From Armatimonadota bacterium (lineage in GTDB: Bacteria; Armatimonadota; Zipacnadia; Zipacnadales; VGFC01): DNA of 17,784 nt. Under the pieces are notes generated by a model. The model made no database searches. It was not told the DNA's origin and was given only the letters and a program-made list of their open reading frames with translations. The position numbers were made by a program, and so were the translations under genes. The stretch's first letter is position 1; every line of letters begins with the position of its first letter. Positions 14,419 to 17,784 of this stretch are shown piece by piece. The DNA lies in contig VGFB01000013.1 in assembly GCA_016869015.1 (NCBI GenBank), positions 1 to 17,784 on the forward strand. The letters run 5' to 3'.

Positions 14419-15195
14419 GTGCGCATCTACATCCACACCGATCTAGAGGGGATCTCAGGCGTCGACTGCATTGAGATGATGGCTCGCGACCACGCGCGCC
14501 ACCAGGAGGCCCTCGAGAACCTGATGCACGATCTCAACGCCGCGGTCGATGGAGCGTTCGCCGGCGGCGCGACGCATGTGACCGTCCTGGACAGCCACGG
14601 AGGCGGCGGGAACTTCCTGCTGGAGATGCTCGACCCGCGGGCGGAGAACGACACGAAGCCGAACGGCCGGTGGTGGGGCATCATGGATGAGAGCTATCAG
14701 GGCACCCTCTTCATCGGCGCCCATGCGATGGCCGGCACCATGAACGGCTTCCTGGACCACACGCAGTCGTCGCTGTCCTGGTACAGCTACTCCGTCAACG
14801 GGCGCCGGATGGGCGAGCTGGCGCAATGGGGCATCGTCGCCGGACACTTCGGCATCCCGATGCTCATGGTCTCCGGGGACGAGCGGGCCTGTGTCGAGGC
14901 GCACGAGTTCTTCCAGCCCCTCGAGACGGCCGTCGTCAAGCGCGGCCTCGGTCGGAACCGCGCGGAACTGGTGGACCTCGCCAAGGCGCGCTCTCGCATT
15001 CGCGAGGCCGCTCAACGGGCGATGGCCCTGGTCGGCAAGGCCAAGCCGTTCACCCCGACCAAACCGATGGAGATCCGCCTCGAGGTGACGCGGGCCGACT
15101 ACGCGGACGGTGCGCAGGACCGGGAAGGGGTGGAGCGGATCGACGCGAGAACGCTTCGCAAGGTCACGAGCTGCGGCCTCGACCTGTTCCCATAG
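14419..15195 (+). CDS. dppA: M55-family D-aminopeptidase (DppA-like)
   Basis: The 258-aa zinc peptidase starts at GTG 14419. The start is chosen from GGAGG and because it puts the metal-binding residues at the Bacillus DppA positions. These are Asp8 and Glu10 in HTDLEGISGV, His60 in LDSHGGGGN, His102 in GAHAMAGT and Glu133 in MGELAQWG. Asp154/Glu155 lie in VSGDERACVE, and FLDHTQSS (111-118) holds the His proposed as nucleophile in the family. DppA releases D-amino acids such as D-Ala from peptides, probably from peptidoglycan turnover. It is a cytoplasmic decamer in Bacillus. No signal peptide is seen here and no dipeptide transporter genes are near, unlike the Bacillus dpp operon. The gene stands alone, divergent from the sigma factor, and converges on the URO-D-like gene. 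Confidence 0.92.
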   Translation: MRIYIHTDLEGISGVDCIEMMARDHARHQEALENLMHDLNAAVDGAFAGGATHVTVLDSHGGGGNFLLEMLDPRAENDTKPNGRWWGIMDESYQGTLFIGAHAMAGTMNGFLDHTQSSLSWYSYSVNGRRMGELAQWGIVAGHFGIPMLMVSGDERACVEAHEFFQPLETAVVKRGLGRNRAELVDLAKARSRIREAAQRAMALVGKAKPFTPTKPMEIRLEVTRADYADGAQDREGVERIDARTLRKVTSCGLDLFP

Positions 15196-15318
15196 GCCGG
15201 CCCACGGACGTTGCCGGGCGGGCGTGGCGGGCGCTCCCGCGGGGCAGAGCACCGCTCGAGCCCTCTCCGGCTGCCGAGGGCTGATCTCATCGCGGGGACC
15301 GCTCCCGAGCCGGGTTGC
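15196..15318. other. Convergent spacer between dppA and the URO-D-like gene
   Basis: The spacer has 123 GC-rich bases with two hairpins and no gene. GCGGG-CGCT-CCCGC lies at 15227-15240, and a longer 7-bp stem is listed separately. Confidence 0.5.
15259..15282. terminator. Hairpin between convergent genes
   Basis: AGCCCTC (15259-15265) pairs with GAGGGCT (15276-15282) around a 10-nt loop. It lacks a U-tract, so it is a candidate bidirectional terminator only. Confidence 0.4.
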
Positions 15319-16452
15319 CTACTCCCGCCGCGAAGCTCCCTGGCGCCACGGCGCGGGCCGTGGGGGGTGCTGTCGCACCAACTCCCGCAGCCTCTCGTAG
15401 AAGTAGCGGTAGTTGTCCCACGACACATCGGGGGGCACGAAGTGATCGACGGCTGGCAGATACCGGCCCTGCTGCAGCATCCAGGCGACCTTCTCCAGCT
15501 CCCGATCCATGGCCGCGCGGTCGTGAGCCAGCACCGCCTTGTTCAGCCCGCCGACCATCTGAAGCGTCGGGTACCGCCGACGGACCTCAGTGATGTCCAG
15601 CCCCATCTGCGTCTCCCACGGGAACACCAGTGTGACCCCGCCCTCCAGCCACAGCGGCACCAGCTGCCGTACATCCCCGTCGCTGTCGACCATGATGATG
15701 TCCACGCCCGCCTCCCGCAGCGCAGTGGTGAGACGCCGGTAGCGCGGGAGCAGGAAGCCGCGGAAGGCGTCCGGGCTGAGCAGCGGCCCCGTCTTGAAGC
15801 ACATGTCCTCCCACACGAAGAAGTAGTCCAACGGCGCATCGCGATGCACGCGCGTGTAGAGGGCGATCCACAAGTCGCAGAGCGTGTCCAGGATCTCCTC
15901 CAGCAGCGCCGGATCGTCGTGCAGCATGAAGGCCAGGTTCTCGTAGCCGATGAGCTGTCGCGGTCCGCCGAAGAAGCCGATGGGCAGGTCGCCGACGAAC
16001 ACCGGATCGCCGCTGTCGCGGCCGGCGCGGCAGACTTCGTCCCAGTTCGCCGGAAGCCGGCCGGGCGCTTCCGGATCGAGCCGCCACTTCACTTGCTCCC
16101 AGTCCGCTCGACTCGCCACGGGGAACGAGAGGAAGGTGGGCATCGAGCCCCGGTCCTTCCGCTCCTCCTGCTTGACCCCGAAGTGGTCGATGACGACCCG
16201 CCGGTCCTCGCTCTCCTCCAGGACCTGCCACTCGAACCCGGGGCACAGGAACCCGTTCACCGGTAGCTGGTACCCGCGGTGTCCTTCGAAGCCCACGAGC
16301 TCCATGATCGTCTCCCAGGTCGCGTCCTCGGCCAGACCCTCGGTCTTCCACCGGTCGATGGTCGCGCCCCACGGGCCGAAGATGGAGAAGAACGGGGCGC
16401 GGTCCACAGGCTCCCCGCGCATCAGTCGAACATACCGCTCTCGATTCGTCAT
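15319..16452 (-). CDS. URO-D superfamily protein (uroporphyrinogen decarboxylase-like), complete
   Basis: The 377-aa protein starts at ATG 16452, with GGATGG upstream as a moderate ribosome site. It starts TNRERYVRLMRGEPVDRAP (2-20), the usual opening of URO-D-like paralogs. Further family motifs are EDMCFKTGPLLSPDAFRGF (215-233), MVDSDGDVRQLVP (254-266), TLVFPWE (274-280), MVGGLNK (299-305) and the C-terminal AVDHFVPPDVSWDNYRYF (334-351), matching the 'HxxPPDT/S..N' end. The strand that carries His/Cys zinc ligands in corrinoid methyltransferases reads VDSDGD, so those ligands appear absent. That argues against classical MtaA/CmuA zinc thiolate activation. Haem-type decarboxylation is also doubtful without other haem genes. 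It belongs to the large uncharacterised URO-D-like group of environmental bacteria. It is divergent from a CobO-type adenosyltransferase. Confidence 0.9.
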   Translation of the reverse strand: MTNRERYVRLMRGEPVDRAPFFSIFGPWGATIDRWKTEGLAEDATWETIMELVGFEGHRGYQLPVNGFLCPGFEWQVLEESEDRRVVIDHFGVKQEERKDRGSMPTFLSFPVASRADWEQVKWRLDPEAPGRLPANWDEVCRAGRDSGDPVFVGDLPIGFFGGPRQLIGYENLAFMLHDDPALLEEILDTLCDLWIALYTRVHRDAPLDYFFVWEDMCFKTGPLLSPDAFRGFLLPRYRRLTTALREAGVDIIMVDSDGDVRQLVPLWLEGGVTLVFPWETQMGLDITEVRRRYPTLQMVGGLNKAVLAHDRAAMDRELEKVAWMLQQGRYLPAVDHFVPPDVSWDNYRYFYERLRELVRQHPPRPAPWRQGASRRE

Positions 16453-16621
16453 TGAGGACCATCCAGACCACGAGATGCACGGAAGGGACCGGCTGCGGCG
16501 CGGCTCTGGTCAGTTGCGGCACCGGGCGCCACTCGGGTCGTGCGCGTGTTCGGTGGTTCCTGTCGCCGTGACCGTCACCTCCACGCAGGACACTCCGCCT
16601 CTGGCCGCGAACGCTCGTCGC
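16453..16621. promoter_or_regulatory. Divergent intergenic region between the URO-D-like gene and cobO
   Basis: These 169 bases have no protein-like frame except a possible N-terminal extension of cobO from GTG 16569. I looked for a cobalamin riboswitch because of cobO and saw no B12 box. No convincing promoter hexamers were found. Confidence 0.35.
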
Positions 16622-17146
16622 ATGCCTCGGACCGGCCTTCTCATCGTGAATACGGGCGAGGGCAAGGGCAAGACGACCGCCGCCCTGGGCCTGGCCTTCC
16701 GCGCACTCGGCCACGGGCTGCGGGTCTGCATGATCCAGTTCATCAAGGGCCCGTGGAACTACGGGGAGCAGAAGGCGGCGCAGCGCTTCGGCGACCTGCT
16801 GGAGATCCACACCCTCGGGGGCGGGTTCACGTGGGACTCCGCGAACCTCGCCGAAGACACGCGCCTCGCCCGCGAGGCATGGGACTTCGCGAAGCAGACC
16901 ATCGCCGAGGCGCGTCACGATCTGCTCATTCTCGACGAGTTGACCTACCTGATCGAGTACCGGATGATCGCCGAGGGCGAGGTGTTGGAGGCCCTGCGGT
17001 CGCGCTCTCCGGGGATGCACGTGGTCATCACGGGGCGGAACGTCAGCCAGGGCCTCCTGCACGCCGCCGACCTCGTCACCGAGATGCAGTCGGTGAAGCA
17101 CCCCTTCGACTTCGGCGTGAAGGCCCAGCGAGGGATCGAGTACTGA
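16622..17146 (+). CDS. cobO: Cob(I)alamin adenosyltransferase, CobO/BtuR type
   Basis: The 174-aa enzyme transfers the adenosyl group of ATP to the cobalt of reduced corrinoids, making adenosylcobalamin in the cytoplasm. Seen: LIVNTGEGKGKTTAALGLA (7-25), the P-loop of the family (it binds ATP in reversed orientation in CobA); MIQFIKG (37-43); LLILDELTYLIEY (101-113), the Walker-B-like strand; VVITGRN (134-140); and the C-terminal HPFDFGVKAQRGIEY (160-174), which is diagnostic. ATG 16622 is chosen because the family begins a few residues before the first strand. No good ribosome site precedes it, and GTG 16569 would add 18 residues of unlike sequence. It lacks the long N-terminal helix of some CobO. 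No other cobalamin genes are in the window, so it may serve salvage or a corrinoid-dependent enzyme. Confidence 0.92.
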   Translation: MPRTGLLIVNTGEGKGKTTAALGLAFRALGHGLRVCMIQFIKGPWNYGEQKAAQRFGDLLEIHTLGGGFTWDSANLAEDTRLAREAWDFAKQTIAEARHDLLILDELTYLIEYRMIAEGEVLEALRSRSPGMHVVITGRNVSQGLLHAADLVTEMQSVKHPFDFGVKAQRGIEY

Positions 17147-17262
17147 AGGACAGCAGTGCGAGGTGAGGAGTGATGAGCGAGAGGCGGTGAGTCCGAAGCA
17201 AGGAGTGCAGGGCGCTCGGCGACGCGTCCTCTAGCCCCTGCTCGGGGCCTCTCACTTCGCAC
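17147..17262. other. Convergent spacer between cobO and the oxidoreductase
   Basis: These 116 bases hold most of the 25/29-matching inverted repeat (listed separately) and a small GCCCC-TGCTC-GGGGC hairpin at 17234-17248. There is no gene. Confidence 0.5.
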
Positions 17263-17283
17263 TCATCGCTTCTCGCTCATCGC
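17170..17283. repeat. Imperfect inverted repeat across the convergent gene ends
   Basis: The arms 17170-17198 and 17255-17283 are reverse complements at 25 of 29 positions. Each arm is built from short GATGAGCGAGA / GTGCGAAG modules that also recur partially at 17156-17168, so it looks like a degenerate dispersed-repeat family. The right arm overlaps the last codons of the oxidoreductase, supplying MSEKR and the stop. It may serve as a bidirectional terminator. Confidence 0.6.
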
Positions 17284-17784
17284 TGCCCTCAGGAACTCCT
17301 GCACCTTCACCGGCTGGCCGGTTCGGCTCGATTCGATCGCCGCGAACACCAGCGCCACCGACTGCAGGTTGTCCCAGACGTTGGTCGCCATCGGTCCGTT
17401 GCCGTCGAGCCAGCGGACGAACTGCTCGATCAGCCACGTGTTGGCCCACTTCGGCTGCTGGAGCAACTCGATCTCGCGCGGCTCGCCCTGGGGCCAGTCC
17501 TGACAGGCGATCCGCTGCCGGTCGAGGATCAGCGTGGCCCGCTCGCATTCGGCGCGGAGGTACTCCTGCCCCCAGCAGTTCAGCCCGGCCGCGTTGGTCT
17601 TCGCCCCCTCGTAGGTAGCGCGGGTCGCGTTCTCCATCTGCATGACCACGAGCCCCTGACTGTCGCCCTTGAACTCGCCCCAGGCCGGGTTCCACGTCTG
17701 CGCGTAGATGGTGTCACACTTGGAGCCGGCGAGGTCGGCGATGAGGTCGAGGTGATGCACGGAGCCCTCGACCATCAGCGAGTC
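17263..17784 (-). CDS. Gfo/Idh/MocA-type oxidoreductase, C-terminal part (5' end outside the window)
   Basis: The frame is open to the right edge, and 173 codons are visible. The visible part begins SLMVEGSVHHLDLIADLAG, the family's strand and helix with the paired His-His-Asp (V/I-HHLDL) that belongs to the active-site region after the Rossmann domain. Then follow beta-sheet segments typical of the C-terminal substrate domain (QGLVVMQMENATRATYEG, EYLRAECERATLILDRQRI) and the closing helices (NTWLIEQFVRWLDGNG, SVALVFAAIESSRTGQPVKVQEF). Members are NAD(P)-dependent sugar or cyclitol dehydrogenases, and substrate cannot be told from this half. The internal ATG at 17775 is not a real start, because the family sequence continues upstream of it. 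The final MSEKR is encoded by the inverted repeat at 17255-17283, so the C-terminus may be a repeat-derived addition. Confidence 0.85.
   Translation of the reverse strand, partial: DSLMVEGSVHHLDLIADLAGSKCDTIYAQTWNPAWGEFKGDSQGLVVMQMENATRATYEGAKTNAAGLNCWGQEYLRAECERATLILDRQRIACQDWPQGEPREIELLQQPKWANTWLIEQFVRWLDGNGPMATNVWDNLQSVALVFAAIESSRTGQPVKVQEFLRAAMSEKR

Noticed and set aside
16453..16621. Cobalamin riboswitch upstream of cobO
   Set aside because: A GCCACT-like string is present, but the conserved B12 box and the neighbouring conserved elements are not in the right order.
15587..17101. Minus-strand open frame of 504 codons covering cobO and the URO-D-like gene
   Set aside because: It spans two well-identified genes in a wrong frame and resembles no family.
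1..17784. CRISPR array, tRNA or rRNA genes, prophage or toxin-antitoxin pair
   Set aside because: I saw no regularly spaced direct repeats, no cloverleaf-like segments and no genes of these types on either strand.

Overview
The window is GC-rich bacterial DNA with no rRNA, tRNA, phage or conjugation genes. It mixes secreted, multi-domain carbohydrate-active-type proteins, URO-D-superfamily paralogs, a Gfo/Idh-type oxidoreductase, an M55 aminopeptidase and an ECF sigma factor. This mix is common in metagenome-derived Armatimonadota and related PVC or Hydrogenedentota-like genomes. That assignment is inference from gene content, not a search result.

Layout, left to right. (1) 1-1133, minus: the start-proximal 377 codons of a URO-D-like protein that runs off the window. 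(2) 1213-1361: a near-perfect 149-bp inverted-repeat element whose right tip supplies the stop codon of the next gene. (3) 1358-8 kb, all minus: htpX (membrane protease), a secreted GH99/WbsX-like protein, a leader with two stem-loops, a HEAT-repeat plus sugar-binding-domain protein, and a 1096-aa secreted LamG/GH-like protein. The last two are tightly coupled, with the ribosome site overlapping the upstream stop. (4) 8094-10988, plus: a 964-aa DUF4838 protein (GH163-related) carrying the same GH2-type jelly-roll domain as the HEAT protein, plus a CBM4/9-like tail. (5) 11058-14063, minus: an ECF sigma factor, a translationally coupled soluble protein made of two T2SF (GspF/PilC) domains, then an HtrA/DegP-type protease with two PDZ domains. 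(6) 14419-15195, plus: DppA-type D-aminopeptidase. (7) 15319-16452, minus: a second URO-D-like protein, divergent from a CobO-type corrinoid adenosyltransferase (16622-17146, plus). (8) 17263 to the window end, minus: C-terminal part of a Gfo/Idh/MocA-type oxidoreductase. It converges on cobO across an inverted repeat that also encodes the oxidoreductase's last residues.

How the parts may work together. The 4.6-11 kb block looks like extracellular glycan recognition and hydrolysis: four exported proteins, two sharing a lectin-like module. The sigma-T2SF-HtrA block resembles an envelope-stress unit in layout (ECF sigma, coupled partner, membrane-anchored PDZ protease), but no standard anti-sigma gene is present. 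The T2SF-domain protein, stripped of transmembrane segments, sits in the anti-sigma position. That is the most novel-looking system here, and its function is inference. The URO-D paralogs and the corrinoid adenosyltransferase suggest corrinoid-linked methyl transfer or a related unknown chemistry.
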